DNA of 63,684 bases. Origin: Sporolactobacillus sp. THM7-4. GTDB taxonomy: Bacteria; Bacillota; Bacilli; Bacillales; Sporolactobacillaceae. The stretch is taken from contig NZ_SEMD01000018.1 in assembly GCF_004153165.1 (NCBI RefSeq), forward strand, positions 1 through 63,684. The letters run 5' to 3'. Both the position numbers and the translations under genes were made by a program. This document shows, piece after piece, positions 18,102-26,835 of this stretch (its first letter is position 1; the number at the start of each line of letters is the position of its first letter). A model generated the notes under the pieces. That model searched no databases, was not told where the DNA came from, and saw only the letters and a program-made list of their open reading frames with translations.

Positions 18102-18162
18102 ATATGAAACCCCTCGAACGGAAGAAAAGCTTGCTTTCCGAACGGAAGAAGGGGTTTCATAT
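18102..18162. repeat. Inverted repeat with internal direct repeats upstream of the 21-bp array
   Basis: ATATGAAACCCC (18102-18113) is perfectly complementary to GGGGTTTCATAT (18151-18162). The loop holds two copies of CGAACGGAAGA. A GC-rich stretch with further palindromes (about 18185-18300) follows. No gene is supported. Confidence 0.6.
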
Positions 18163-18420
18163 TCTTTTCGAAGGAAAAGCAGGCGCGCTCGGCCCCCCAC
18201 TCCACGCCGGAGCGCAGCGGAGGCGCGAGACAGAAGGGCGCGCTTATTTTTCGAAGAAAAGCGGAGCGCAGTCCCGCAGCGGCAAAGCGGAAAGAGAGGT
18301 AAAAAAAGGATGGAAAAGCCGTATGCATCTTAATCAGGATTATACAAAAACTATCTCAGGATAACAAAAATATTTTGGAAAGAAAAAATTGACTGAAAAA
18401 ACAGAGCTGTTTCTGACTAG

Positions 18421-18686
18421 TTTTGCTCGACTTTTCATGTTTTTTGCCCGACTTCGGGGCGGTTTTACTCGACTTCGATTTTTTGCCCGACTTTTCATGC
18501 TTTTTGCCCAACTTTGGAACGTTTTTGCCCGACTTTTCATGCTTTTTGCTCGACTTTGGAACGTTTTTGCCCGACTTTTCATGTTTTTTGCTCGACTTCG
18601 GGGCGGTTTTACTCGACTTCGATTTTTTGCTCGACTTCGGGGCGGTTTTGCCCGACTTTTCATGCTTTTTGCCCGACTTCCGGATC
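18421..18686 (+). repeat. Tandem array of 13 imperfect units of about 21 bp
   Basis: The core TTTTTGCYCGACTT recurs 13 times, mostly every 21 bases. Two main unit types differ in the last 7 bases (TTCATGC or TGGAACG), and a third ends in CGGGGCGG. A higher-order pattern is visible because the first three units recur as units 8-10. Unit length is mostly a multiple of three, so long frames stay open on both strands; this produces several false coding calls of more than 100 codons. Related short arrays lie at 20066-20141 and 21027-21141. Confidence 0.9.
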
Positions 18687-18878
18687 ATTTTTCAAAAGCT
18701 GAAAAATTACTTCTCGTCGTATGAATAAAAAGAATACAACAATTTGTTAAAGGGTTGAATCCAGGGTACAACGTGCTAAAATGTGAGACCCAAACGTAGG
18801 GGAAAGGCTGACATCCGGTTGAAAATTCTAAAGAAAACCGGTACTTTGGGACAATTAAGAAAAGGGAAGACAATTATT

Positions 18879-19889
18879 ATGAGTCATTTATTACTAAGGG
18901 ATCATACACGTAAACTTGCCGTTTCGTTTGTTTCCGCATTATTTTGCGCTTTGAGCATGAATCTCTTTCTTGTACCTGCCAAGGTATACGCTTCAGGAAT
19001 TAACGGTGCGGCACAGCTCATCACGGATATATCGCGGGACTTGTTGAATCTGCATCTTTCGATCGGGCTGATCGTCCTGATATTGAATCTGCCGATTGCC
19101 TGGCTCGGCTGGTGCAAAGTCGGGAAAAGCTTTACCTTTTACAGTTTTGTGACTGTAGCACTTACCGCTTTATTTTTGACCGTCATACCGGTCCATCCCC
19201 TTTCTCCCGATATCCTGCTTAACGCGATCTTCGGCGGAATGCTCTCTGCGGTAGGTGTTGGTGTAGCGCTTAAATACGGCATTTCAACCGGCGGTCTGGA
19301 TATTATTGCCATTTATCTGACAAGAAGAAACCGAAATTCATCCTCAGGAAGATATTTTCTCATTTTAAATGGTATTATCATCGTCATCGCCGGAGCCGTT
19401 TATGAATGGCAATATGCTCTTTATACACTGATCTCAAGGTTTGTGAATAGTTATGTGATTGATATGATCCATACAAAATATCAGAAACTGACCGTTATTT
19501 CGGTAACGGAGCATGCAGATCAGCTTGTTCAGGCAATCAAGGATCAATTTGATCGGGGGGTCACGGTTATCCCATGCTATGGTGGATTTACCAATACGAA
19601 ACGATATTCGATCATGATTGTCATCAGCCATTACGAATTGTATAAAATGGAACAATTGATTAAAGAGATTGATCCTGATGCGTTTACGAATATACTTGAG
19701 ACAAACAAAATTATCGGGGTTTTTCACAATGAAGACGAACAGCAGGCTGTTCAGGCTATAAAACATGGCCAGACATTGAAAGACGGCAAGCGTCCTTTCA
19801 GTGAACAGGAATACGAGCATTTTCAGGAATTATTCCGGTCAAAACCGAAATCAGACCGTTCCGATCGATTCCCCTTGCTGGATAAATAA
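18879..19889 (+). CDS. YitT-family membrane protein (DUF161 plus DUF2179)
   Basis: This 336-residue protein has about five or six membrane helices in the N-terminal part (YitT_membrane, DUF161) and a soluble C-terminal DUF2179 domain with GVTVIPCYGGFTNTKRYSIM. The conserved ISTGGLDIIA lies in the membrane part. YitT proteins are common and multi-copy in Bacillales; transport is suspected but no substrate is proven. The ATG at 18879 follows AAGGGA; an upstream in-frame ATG at 18783 would add a basic leader with no Shine-Dalgarno. A terminator follows. Confidence 0.88.
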   Translation: MSHLLLRDHTRKLAVSFVSALFCALSMNLFLVPAKVYASGINGAAQLITDISRDLLNLHLSIGLIVLILNLPIAWLGWCKVGKSFTFYSFVTVALTALFLTVIPVHPLSPDILLNAIFGGMLSAVGVGVALKYGISTGGLDIIAIYLTRRNRNSSSGRYFLILNGIIIVIAGAVYEWQYALYTLISRFVNSYVIDMIHTKYQKLTVISVTEHADQLVQAIKDQFDRGVTVIPCYGGFTNTKRYSIMIVISHYELYKMEQLIKEIDPDAFTNILETNKIIGVFHNEDEQQAVQAIKHGQTLKDGKRPFSEQEYEHFQELFRSKPKSDRSDRFPLLDK

Positions 19890-19931
19890 CGATTTTTTTG
19901 ATAGAACAAAAATTTTAGCTTCTGGAACCAT

Positions 19932-19956
19932 GCACTCAAACGGGTGCTTTTTTTTT
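19932..19956 (+). terminator. Terminator after the yitT-family gene
   Basis: GCACTC (19932-19937) pairs with GGGTGC (19942-19947), one pair being G-T, followed by nine T residues. Confidence 0.8.
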
Positions 19957-20065
19957 GAAAAAAAACCAGGTATCCAGTCTTTTCCTCTCACCAGATGGCG
20001 ATCAATGGCACGACTTATAAGATGAACCCTGCTGCTTTGCGGGACTGGGGAACGCCGAAGATGGC

Positions 20066-20141
20066 CGGCAAAAAGCATAAAACCGGAGTCGGGAAAAATG
20101 GCTCCGAAGTCGGGTGAAAACGTGAAAAGTTGAGTAAAAAA
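20066..20141 (-). repeat. Short array related to the 18.4 kb repeats, opposite orientation
   Basis: Read on the minus strand, this stretch gives three units of the type ACTCAACTTTTCACG, CCCGACTTCGG and CCCGACTCCGG, each preceded by a T-run. It lies between the YitT gene and the amidase gene. Confidence 0.7.
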
Positions 20142-20174
20142 ATCAAATTCACATTTTAAAGGAGATGCAAAACA

Positions 20175-21008
20175 ATGGCTTACAAGATTATCAAACATTG
20201 GATTCCGGGTTTACCACACGAACCGTACCGGCACGGAGCAGGCAGACCTGAAGGGATTGTTCTTCACGAAACAGGTACCTGGGGAAGTAATGCGGAAAAG
20301 AACCGTAACTTTGAAACGAGGACATGGACAAACGCCTTTGTCCATTTCTTTGTTGACTGGACGAGTATTATCCAGGTGGCTGACACGGATTATCTCGCGT
20401 ACGGAGTCGGTCCGGCGGCAAATCAGCGATTTATTCAAGTTGAACTGGTCCGGACGAAAGACCCATCCTTGTTTCATGAGTCCTATGCACGCTATGTTTG
20501 GCTGATTGCCCGTCTTCTCCATCAATACGGTCTGAAACCGGAACGCCGGGTAACACTCTGGACGCATCGTGATATAACGCAATCTCTCGGCGGAACAAGA
20601 CATACAGATCCTGACTCGTACCTTGCATACCACGGATATACAGTCGATCGGCTGATAAGGGATATTAAGCGTTTGTACAGTAGTAATCGAGTATCAGTCC
20701 CTCGTGTTCCGCAGCCAATTAGCGACAAAAACTCCAGGACAGGCTCAAAGCTGAAAGCCTCCGCCATTCTTATGAGAAAAGGAGATCGTGGTGCCAGGGT
20801 TCAACAACTGCAGAAAGATCTGATCCGAGCCGGGTATCCGGTCGGTAAATGGGGGCCGGATGGATCCTTTGGTGATGCAACGGAGACCGCCGTACGCAGG
20901 CTGCAGCACGATTTCCATTTAACAGTTGATGGAATATTTGGTTCAATGACAAAAAAAGCTTTAGCCGAAGCAAAAGCTGCCACTGTGAAAAAACAGAATC
21001 CCGACTGA
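20175..21008 (+). CDS. N-acetylmuramoyl-L-alanine amidase with a peptidoglycan-binding domain
   Basis: This 277-residue protein carries an N-terminal Amidase_2 domain (about 1-165) with the zinc-site regions IVLHETG and LWTHRDITQ and a histidine in TRHTDPDSY. A C-terminal PG_binding_1 repeat (about 200-265) has RKGDRGARVQQLQ and VDGIFGSMTKKAL. No signal peptide is visible, as in the CwlA/XlyA type of phage or mother-cell lysins. It could act in mother-cell lysis or be a phage remnant; no other phage genes are near. AAAGGAGA precedes the ATG. Repeat arrays flank it on both sides. Confidence 0.88.
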   Translation: MAYKIIKHWIPGLPHEPYRHGAGRPEGIVLHETGTWGSNAEKNRNFETRTWTNAFVHFFVDWTSIIQVADTDYLAYGVGPAANQRFIQVELVRTKDPSLFHESYARYVWLIARLLHQYGLKPERRVTLWTHRDITQSLGGTRHTDPDSYLAYHGYTVDRLIRDIKRLYSSNRVSVPRVPQPISDKNSRTGSKLKASAILMRKGDRGARVQQLQKDLIRAGYPVGKWGPDGSFGDATETAVRRLQHDFHLTVDGIFGSMTKKALAEAKAATVKKQNPD

Positions 21009-21026
21009 CACATTCACATCGTGTGA

Positions 21027-21141
21027 GTTGCTCCGAATCAAGGAAAAGTTGCCCGGAATTCGGCAAAAGTTGCTCCGAATCAAGGAAAAGTTGCCCCGAA
21101 TTCGGCAAAAGTTGCTCCGAATCCGGGAAGTTGCCCCGAAT
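21027..21141 (+). repeat. Tandem array of 42-bp dimers (2 x 21 bp) after the amidase gene
   Basis: Bases 21027-21068 and 21069-21110 are the same 42-mer with one mismatch, and a truncated third copy follows to 21141. Each 42-mer is two 21-base halves beginning GTTGCTCCGAAT and GTTGCCCCGAAT. The period equals that of the array at 18.4 kb, but the sequence differs. Confidence 0.9.
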
Positions 21142-21170
21142 GAAAAAGGACAGAATTTCAGCTGTGTCAA

Positions 21171-22049
21171 TTAATCTTTGTAGTGAGAAAGAACGAAATT
21201 TTTAAAGTGAACAGCGGAGGGAGAAAGATAACGGTCTTCATACCACGACAGACCGATTTGCCGCATGCAGATCGGCTCGCGTACATGAAGCTTGACAACT
21301 TTGCTGCTGTCGATGTCCTTCTGATCGGGAAGGAGGGCAACACCTAATCCGGCGGCAACCAGACCGGCAAGAGTCGTCACTTCCTCGCCCTCAAATGTAA
21401 TGTTTGGGATAAAATTTGCTGCCTGGCAGAGCCTGTCGGCAATTTTTCTCAACTCAAAGCCCGGCTTCATGGAGATTAATGGTTCAGATTGTATCTCTTT
21501 GAGCGCTACCGACTCCTCCGATGCGAGCGGATGAGTCGATGGAACCATCAGATAAAGCTCTTCGTTCCACAACTTGACCCATTGGATGTGTGAGTCATCG
21601 AATGAATGATGGACCAGACAGAGATCAATTTCGCCCAGCTGCAGCTGTTTAAGCAAGTGAACGTTATTATTTTGAAATAACTTGATTTTTGTTTTAGGAT
21701 GAAAATGCTGGAATGTACGCAGAATGTCGGGAATCATGTTAACACCGAGCGTGTGAAGAAAACCCAGGGAGACTTCCCCATATTCCGGATCGAGAAGATC
21801 CTTGATTTCCTTTTTCGTGTCTTCGATTTCTTTCAGAATCCGGTTCGCGTGCTTTAGAAATAACTTGCCATATTGATTGAGAATAATACTGCGTCCCTGG
21901 CGCTCAAACAGTTCGACCCCGAGTTCCTCCTCAAGACGGGCAATGGAACGGCTTAAAGCCGGCTGGGAAATAGACAGGGCTTCGGCCGCCTGTGTCATAT
22001 GCTGCAAGCGGGCGACCATCTGAAAATATTCGATCTGCTGCCACTCCAT
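21171..22049 (-). CDS. LysR-family transcriptional regulator
   Basis: This 292-residue protein has an N-terminal winged helix (MEWQQIEYFQMVARLQHMTQ, then ALSISQPALSRSIARLEEELG) and a LysR substrate-binding domain (about 90-290). The ATG at 22049 is supported by GAGGAG eight bases upstream; a GTG three codons earlier is too close. It is divergent from an MFS transporter gene, and a perfect 7-bp-arm palindrome lies between them, so it probably regulates that gene and itself. The effector is not known. Confidence 0.92.
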   Translation of the reverse strand: MEWQQIEYFQMVARLQHMTQAAEALSISQPALSRSIARLEEELGVELFERQGRSIILNQYGKLFLKHANRILKEIEDTKKEIKDLLDPEYGEVSLGFLHTLGVNMIPDILRTFQHFHPKTKIKLFQNNNVHLLKQLQLGEIDLCLVHHSFDDSHIQWVKLWNEELYLMVPSTHPLASEESVALKEIQSEPLISMKPGFELRKIADRLCQAANFIPNITFEGEEVTTLAGLVAAGLGVALLPDQKDIDSSKVVKLHVREPICMRQIGLSWYEDRYLSPSAVHFKNFVLSHYKD

Positions 22050-22198
22050 AACAATCACTCCTCAGATGTGAAAAAAGCTGAATGGACTCGAAAAATGTAC
22101 AGGAAAGGATTTGACCGTTTTCCTTTTTCAGCTTCATCTCCAGTATATAAAATATCTTAATATGACTCCAGTGCATCAATGGCATGCAAATAATATAT

Positions 22199-22227
22199 TA
22201 GACAACATAAGTCTGTTGTCATACTAT
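22199..22227 (+). promoter_or_regulatory. Promoter of the MFS gene with an overlapping palindromic operator
   Basis: TAGACA (22199-22204) and TACTAT (22222-22227) are 17 bases apart. The palindrome GACAACA-N6-TGTTGTC (22201-22220) covers the -35 and spacer. A site of this form and position suits binding by the divergent LysR protein. Confidence 0.55.
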
Positions 22228-22275
22228 GAAGGTTACTAACAGAGTTATAACAACAGCGAAAGGATGGACCTTTTC

Positions 22276-23517
22276 ATGGATTATCTTTCACCAGAAAACA
22301 AGGAATTCAGAAAAACATTGGTGGCCTTGTTTCTGGGTAGCTTAATTATGTACGCTGATTTATACAGTACTCAGCCGGTTATCCCGGTGATTGCCAGACA
22401 GTTCGACGTTTCACCGGCTGTGGCAAGCCTGACGCTTTCTTCCGCCACAGGCGCGCTGGCCGTTTTTCTGTTCTTTGTCTCTTTCACATCAGGAATGTTT
22501 GATCGTAAAAAAATCATGACTCTTGCACTGGTTTCATCGGCACTTCTCTCTTTAATTGTCGCATTTGTCAATTATCTGCCTCTTTTAATTGCCATCCGTT
22601 TTATTCAGGGAGCCTTGCTGGCCGGCTATCCATCAATCGCGATGGCCTATGTTAACGAGGAATTTGATAAACGTGTTCTCGGTTACGTCATCGGTATTTA
22701 TGTGAGCGGGAACAGCCTGGGCGGGCTATGCGGGCGGCTCATCGTCGGCTATTTAAGCGACGCCTTCTCGTGGAATGTCGCCATCGGGTTCCTGGGTGCG
22801 GTAAACGTTGTTATGTGCGTCTTATTTATTCTGTTTCTTCCCGAATCCAGACATTTTGATTCGAAAAAGATTTCCTTAAAGAGGACAACTGTCGGCTTTT
22901 TGGAAAATATCGAATCACCGGCACTCGTCTTTCTCTACTGTCTCGGGTTTATCCTGATGGGCGGCTTTGTTACCGTTTATAATTATATTGGTATTCCGTT
23001 GATGGCGCCGCCGTACAACCTGAGCCAGACGCTTGTCGGATTTATTTTCATTATATTTCTTGTCGGGACGTTCAGTTCAACATTGATGGGGCGTCTCTCT
23101 GATCGCATCAGCCGGACTCAGGTCATTGCCATTTGCCTCTCGATGATGGCCGCAGGGCTTTTGATCACGATGATGGTTCCTCTTATCCTGAAAATAATCG
23201 GACTTGCTATCTTCACATTCGGATTCTTCGGCGGGCACTCGGTAGCGAGCAGCTGGGTAGGCATCCTGGCGAACCGCAGGGAAAAGGCTCAAGCTTCATC
23301 TCTTTATCTTTTATTCTATTATGTAGGCTCCAGCGTGATTGGCGCTCTCGGTGGTGTCTTCCTCGACTGGTTCGGCTGGGCCGGAGTCGTGGGCATTGTC
23401 CTGATTCTCTGCCTGCTCGGTGTCCTGATGTCACTTTCAGTGAATAAAATGATTTTAAAAGACAGGCGTCACCGTCACTACTACACGCATCAGAGAAAAG
23501 TGGCCGGACAGCATTAA
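22276..23517 (+). CDS. MFS transporter of the YnfM type
   Basis: This 413-residue protein has 12 predicted membrane helices. It resembles E. coli YnfM in the blocks YSTQPVIPVIARQF, GIYVSGNSLGGLCGRLI and FFGGHSVASSWVG. The substrate is unknown; drug or metabolite efflux is the usual guess. The start at 22276 gives GGATGG as ribosome site with 8-base spacing; an ATG at 22264 is directly fused to the AAAGG. It is divergent from the LysR gene. Confidence 0.88.
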   Translation: MDYLSPENKEFRKTLVALFLGSLIMYADLYSTQPVIPVIARQFDVSPAVASLTLSSATGALAVFLFFVSFTSGMFDRKKIMTLALVSSALLSLIVAFVNYLPLLIAIRFIQGALLAGYPSIAMAYVNEEFDKRVLGYVIGIYVSGNSLGGLCGRLIVGYLSDAFSWNVAIGFLGAVNVVMCVLFILFLPESRHFDSKKISLKRTTVGFLENIESPALVFLYCLGFILMGGFVTVYNYIGIPLMAPPYNLSQTLVGFIFIIFLVGTFSSTLMGRLSDRISRTQVIAICLSMMAAGLLITMMVPLILKIIGLAIFTFGFFGGHSVASSWVGILANRREKAQASSLYLLFYYVGSSVIGALGGVFLDWFGWAGVVGIVLILCLLGVLMSLSVNKMILKDRRHRHYYTHQRKVAGQH

Positions 23518-23647
23518 CTGAACGACTGTTTCATTCCTGTTTCCGCCTGGTTAACGGCAGAAGCAGTTTTTTTTTTGGCTTGCAGGAAGGATTGTAAGAA
23601 CCTGGCAGCGAAAGCTTAAGAGATACTTTGTGAAGAGGTGTTTTTCG

Positions 23648-25342
23648 ATGACGACATTTGAGCACTACAAGTATGACCGGCCCGTGGTTGACGTGTATGA
23701 CAAAGAATTTGCCGCGGCGTTTTCCGAATTCCAGACGGCGAAAACTGTTGATGAAGCAGAAAAAGCGGCTGACAAGGTCAATAAACTGCGCAAGCATTTC
23801 GATACGATGTTTAATCTGGTTGAAATCAGGCACACCGTCAATACAAACGATCCTTTTTATAAAGATGAAAATGATTTTATGGATGAGATGATGCCTGTTT
23901 TTGAAGGGAAAACAACCGAATTTTATCAACTTCTTCTTAGCTCACCATTTCGAGATGATCTTGAAAAGAAGTGGGGACATCAGTTATTTGCGCTTGCCGA
24001 AGCTCAGCTCAAGTCGTTCTCTAAAGAGATCATTCCTCTGATGCAGCAGGAAAATAAATGGTCCTCACAATATACCAAGCTTGTCGCCGCGGCAAAAATT
24101 CCCTTCGAAGGGGAAGAGAGAACGTTGGCACAGCTTGGACCGTTTGCGGTGTCTTCGGATCGAGCGATGCGGAAAGCAGCAAGCGAGGCGCGTTTCGGTT
24201 ACTTTGCAGACAACGAGGACGAATTTGACGACATTTATGATCATTTGGTGAAAATCCGCACGGACATGGCACATAAGCTTGGGTTTGATAATTATGCCGA
24301 CCTCAGCTACTACCGGTTAGGGCGGATCGGATATGATAAAGCGATGGTCAGGGATTATCGCGAACAGATCCGCAAGTATGTCGTACCCGTAGCGTCCAGA
24401 CTGTATGAACGTCAGCGCAGAAGAATCGGTGTGGAAAAACTTTATTATTACGATGAGCCGTTTAACTTTACAACGGGTAACGCCAGACCAAAGGGCGATT
24501 CAAAATGGATTCTGGAAAACGGGGAAAAAATGTATCGGGAACTGTCTCCGGAAACAGATCAGTTTTTCCGTTTTATGATCGATCATCATTTGATGGACCT
24601 GATCGCGACAAAGGGGAAAGCAGGCGGAGGATACTGTACCTACATTTTCGATTACGAGTCTCCGTTCATCTTCTCGAATTTTAACGGGACAGAAAGCGAC
24701 ATTGATGTTCTGACGCATGAAGCTGGGCATGCCTTCCAGGTTTACTTAACAAGCTCGGCTATTCCGGAATATCGCTGGCCGACTTATGAGGGGGCGGAAA
24801 TCCATTCGATGAGCATGGAATTTTTCACCTGGCCATGGATGAAGCTGTTCTTCAAAGAAGATACCGAAAAACGCAAGTTTTCCCATCTGAGCGGTGCTTT
24901 ATTGTTCCTGCCATATGGAGTCGCTGTCGATGAGTTCCAGCATGTCGTTTATGAAAATCCGGAACTGACGCCCGCGGAACGGAAACAGGCCTGGAAAGCG
25001 ATTGAGAAGAAGTACTTGCCGCACCGCAACTATGGCGGTTTCGATTATCTGGAACGGGGCGGATTCTGGCAGCGTCAGGGTCATATCTATGAATCACCGT
25101 TTTACTACATTGACTACACGCTTGCCCAGGTTTGTGCATTCGAGTTCTGGATGAAATCTCAGAAAGACTTCTCATCTGCATGGAACGATTATCTGAATCT
25201 GTGCAGGCAGGGCGGAAGCCAGTCCTTCCTTGATCTGGTCAAAACGGCGAAACTCGTTTCCCCGTTTGAGAAAGGATGCGTCGAAACGGTAGTCCAGGCG
25301 GTAGAGTCCTGGCTCAATCAGGTGGATGACAGCAAATTTTAA
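23648..25342 (+). CDS. M3-family oligoendopeptidase (PepF-like paralogue)
   Basis: This 564-residue metallopeptidase has H357-E-A-G-H in LTHEAGHAFQVY and the downstream Glu in YEGAEIHSMSMEF. It is of the M3 oligoendopeptidase type common in Bacillales and is clearly diverged from the PepF at 14.2 kb (HELGH). GAGGTG lies seven bases before the ATG at 23648. It degrades peptides in the cytoplasm. A strong bidirectional terminator follows. Confidence 0.9.
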   Translation: MTTFEHYKYDRPVVDVYDKEFAAAFSEFQTAKTVDEAEKAADKVNKLRKHFDTMFNLVEIRHTVNTNDPFYKDENDFMDEMMPVFEGKTTEFYQLLLSSPFRDDLEKKWGHQLFALAEAQLKSFSKEIIPLMQQENKWSSQYTKLVAAAKIPFEGEERTLAQLGPFAVSSDRAMRKAASEARFGYFADNEDEFDDIYDHLVKIRTDMAHKLGFDNYADLSYYRLGRIGYDKAMVRDYREQIRKYVVPVASRLYERQRRRIGVEKLYYYDEPFNFTTGNARPKGDSKWILENGEKMYRELSPETDQFFRFMIDHHLMDLIATKGKAGGGYCTYIFDYESPFIFSNFNGTESDIDVLTHEAGHAFQVYLTSSAIPEYRWPTYEGAEIHSMSMEFFTWPWMKLFFKEDTEKRKFSHLSGALLFLPYGVAVDEFQHVVYENPELTPAERKQAWKAIEKKYLPHRNYGGFDYLERGGFWQRQGHIYESPFYYIDYTLAQVCAFEFWMKSQKDFSSAWNDYLNLCRQGGSQSFLDLVKTAKLVSPFEKGCVETVVQAVESWLNQVDDSKF

Positions 25343-25370
25343 AAAGATTGTTCAAGAAACGAATGACAGA

Positions 25371-25409
25371 CGGGAACCCGAAGAAGGTTATATGTTCTTC
25401 GGGTTCCCG
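25371..25409. terminator. Bidirectional terminator
   Basis: Arms of 15 bases (25371-25385 and 25395-25409) are perfectly complementary with a 9-base loop; TAGTTTTT follows. It serves the peptidase and possibly the converging transglycosylase. Confidence 0.9.
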
Positions 25410-25492
25410 TAGTTTTTCCCTGATCATTTGAAGTAGCTGAGTATCGCATGGATTACGAAGCATAAAGCTTGATTGCGTTAGCTGATCTCCGT

Positions 25493-26245
25493 TTATACTG
25501 ACGTGTGACCAGCCGCGCCGAGAACGCGTTTTATGTATGTACGGGTTTCTGAGAAAGGCGGAACACCGCCATATTTGATGACATTCTGAGGGCCGGCGTT
25601 ATAGGCTGCAAGAGCAAGGCTTGTGTTTCCGCCAAAACGATCGAGCATACTTCTGAGATATTTGGTCCCGCCTTCAATGTTCCGGGCCGGGTCATACGGG
25701 TCAGTGACCCCCAGTGCGGCGGCGGTTTCAGGCATCAGCTGCATCAGGCCCTTTGCTCCTGAAGAGCTTGTCGCATCAGGATTGCCGCCTGATTCAGCCG
25801 CAATTACCGATGCGACCAATGCCGGATCAACTGAGTATTTCCTCGCGATTTGACTGACAAGCCCTTTGTATGAAGTGTTTGTCTGGTCCGCGTGGACGCC
25901 TGACGGTTTTTGGCGATCGGAGGGAACACCTGATGGGATGCCCCGTACAGCGGTTTGTCCGGGTGTCCGGTCCGATATGGTGGGGGCGATAGCGCCCAGC
26001 TGCTGCCAGAGTAAATCATCAGCACCTGAGGCGGGGAAAGGGTCTGTCTCGCTGTCAGCCGCTTGATTGTCGCTTTCTGTACCAAAAAGGTTATCAGAAG
26101 ATAACATCAGTGTACTTAAAATATTGGAAAAGCCGCTTCCTCCTGCAGTCAGCGCAGAAGGAAAAACTGGCTGGCTGCTGCCTTGTGCCTGATTCAGTGC
26201 AGCCATGGTTAGAAACTGTGCCATGGCATTCGCGTCAATTGCCAT
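25493..26245 (-). CDS. Lytic transglycosylase, SLT domain (YjbJ type)
   Basis: This is a 250-residue protein. The first 125 residues are low-complexity, rich in Ser, Gly, Ala and Pro, with no clear signal peptide. The C-terminal SLT domain (about 126-245) has the catalytic glutamate E151 in VIAAESGG, the SSGAKGLMQLMPETA block and AAYNAGPQNV. It cleaves peptidoglycan glycan strands. The ATG at 26245 follows AAAGGAG. It is five bases downstream of the CYTH gene on the same strand, and both keep the B. subtilis yjbK-yjbJ neighbourhood. Confidence 0.88.
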   Translation of the reverse strand: MAIDANAMAQFLTMAALNQAQGSSQPVFPSALTAGGSGFSNILSTLMLSSDNLFGTESDNQAADSETDPFPASGADDLLWQQLGAIAPTISDRTPGQTAVRGIPSGVPSDRQKPSGVHADQTNTSYKGLVSQIARKYSVDPALVASVIAAESGGNPDATSSSGAKGLMQLMPETAAALGVTDPYDPARNIEGGTKYLRSMLDRFGGNTSLALAAYNAGPQNVIKYGGVPPFSETRTYIKRVLGAAGHTSV

Positions 26246-26250
26246 GCTGA

Positions 26251-26835
26251 TCAAACTCCTTTTTCCTGCAATGCATCGTACAGACGTAAAATTTTGTTCT
26301 TTGAAGGTCTTCTTGGGATCGAACATTCGGATAATAATTGGATAAATATCGATTCGCCTGTGTAACGGTTCGGGGCTTCAAACTCCAGCTCGTAATCATT
26401 GCGGCCGGAGTAATAACTATGATCGAGAAATAATTCCCCGTTTTTAAATGAAAACTGTGTACGACAGGTTGTCAGTTCCCCTATATGCAGGACACTGCCG
26501 GCCGAAACACCGAGATTAACGATTGCCCGCTTCACTTCACCATCCGGGATCAGACCGGAATGAATCATATCATCGCTCTCCTGATCGGACAGCCATTGAT
26601 GGATTTCGAGAATCGCGTCCTTGTAAGGCTGTTTTAACGTGAGATCGTGACGTTCATTCAAATGGCGGATGCGCAGTGCAGATTTTTTATGTCGCAGTCC
26701 GAATGATGGAGTATCAAAATAATCATTGATCTGTTTAAAAAAAGAGGAATCTTTCAAGCCGAATTTTCGGCAAAGCTGGTAAAACTCATCCTCCGACAGC
26801 ATATTTTTAAACTCTATTTCCAATTCCTGATTCAT
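26251..26835 (-). CDS. CYTH-domain protein (YjbK type)
   Basis: This 194-residue protein belongs to the CYTH/triphosphate tunnel metalloenzyme fold. The N-terminal ExExK motif is visible as E-I-E-F-K at residues 5-9, and charged strand residues such as RIRHLNERHDLTLK and YELEFE follow. Such proteins hydrolyse triphosphates or inorganic polyphosphates. It lies beside relQ, as in B. subtilis, which suggests a link with nucleotide or polyphosphate metabolism. Confidence 0.88.
   Translation of the reverse strand: MNQELEIEFKNMLSEDEFYQLCRKFGLKDSSFFKQINDYFDTPSFGLRHKKSALRIRHLNERHDLTLKQPYKDAILEIHQWLSDQESDDMIHSGLIPDGEVKRAIVNLGVSAGSVLHIGELTTCRTQFSFKNGELFLDHSYYSGRNDYELEFEAPNRYTGESIFIQLLSECSIPRRPSKNKILRLYDALQEKGV

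Noticed and set aside
18421-18686. CRISPR array
   Set aside because: The repeats adjoin without unique spacers of constant length, the unit is only 21 bases, and no cas genes are near.
18340-18728. Several reading frames of 101-111 codons on both strands in the 18.4 kb stretch
   Set aside because: They are open because the repeat unit is 21 bases, a multiple of three, so no stop arises in many frames. The peptides are simple repeats and no ribosome site is present.
20175-21008. Prophage, suggested by the phage-like amidase
   Set aside because: No integrase, holin, terminase or structural gene is near; such amidases also act in mother-cell lysis.
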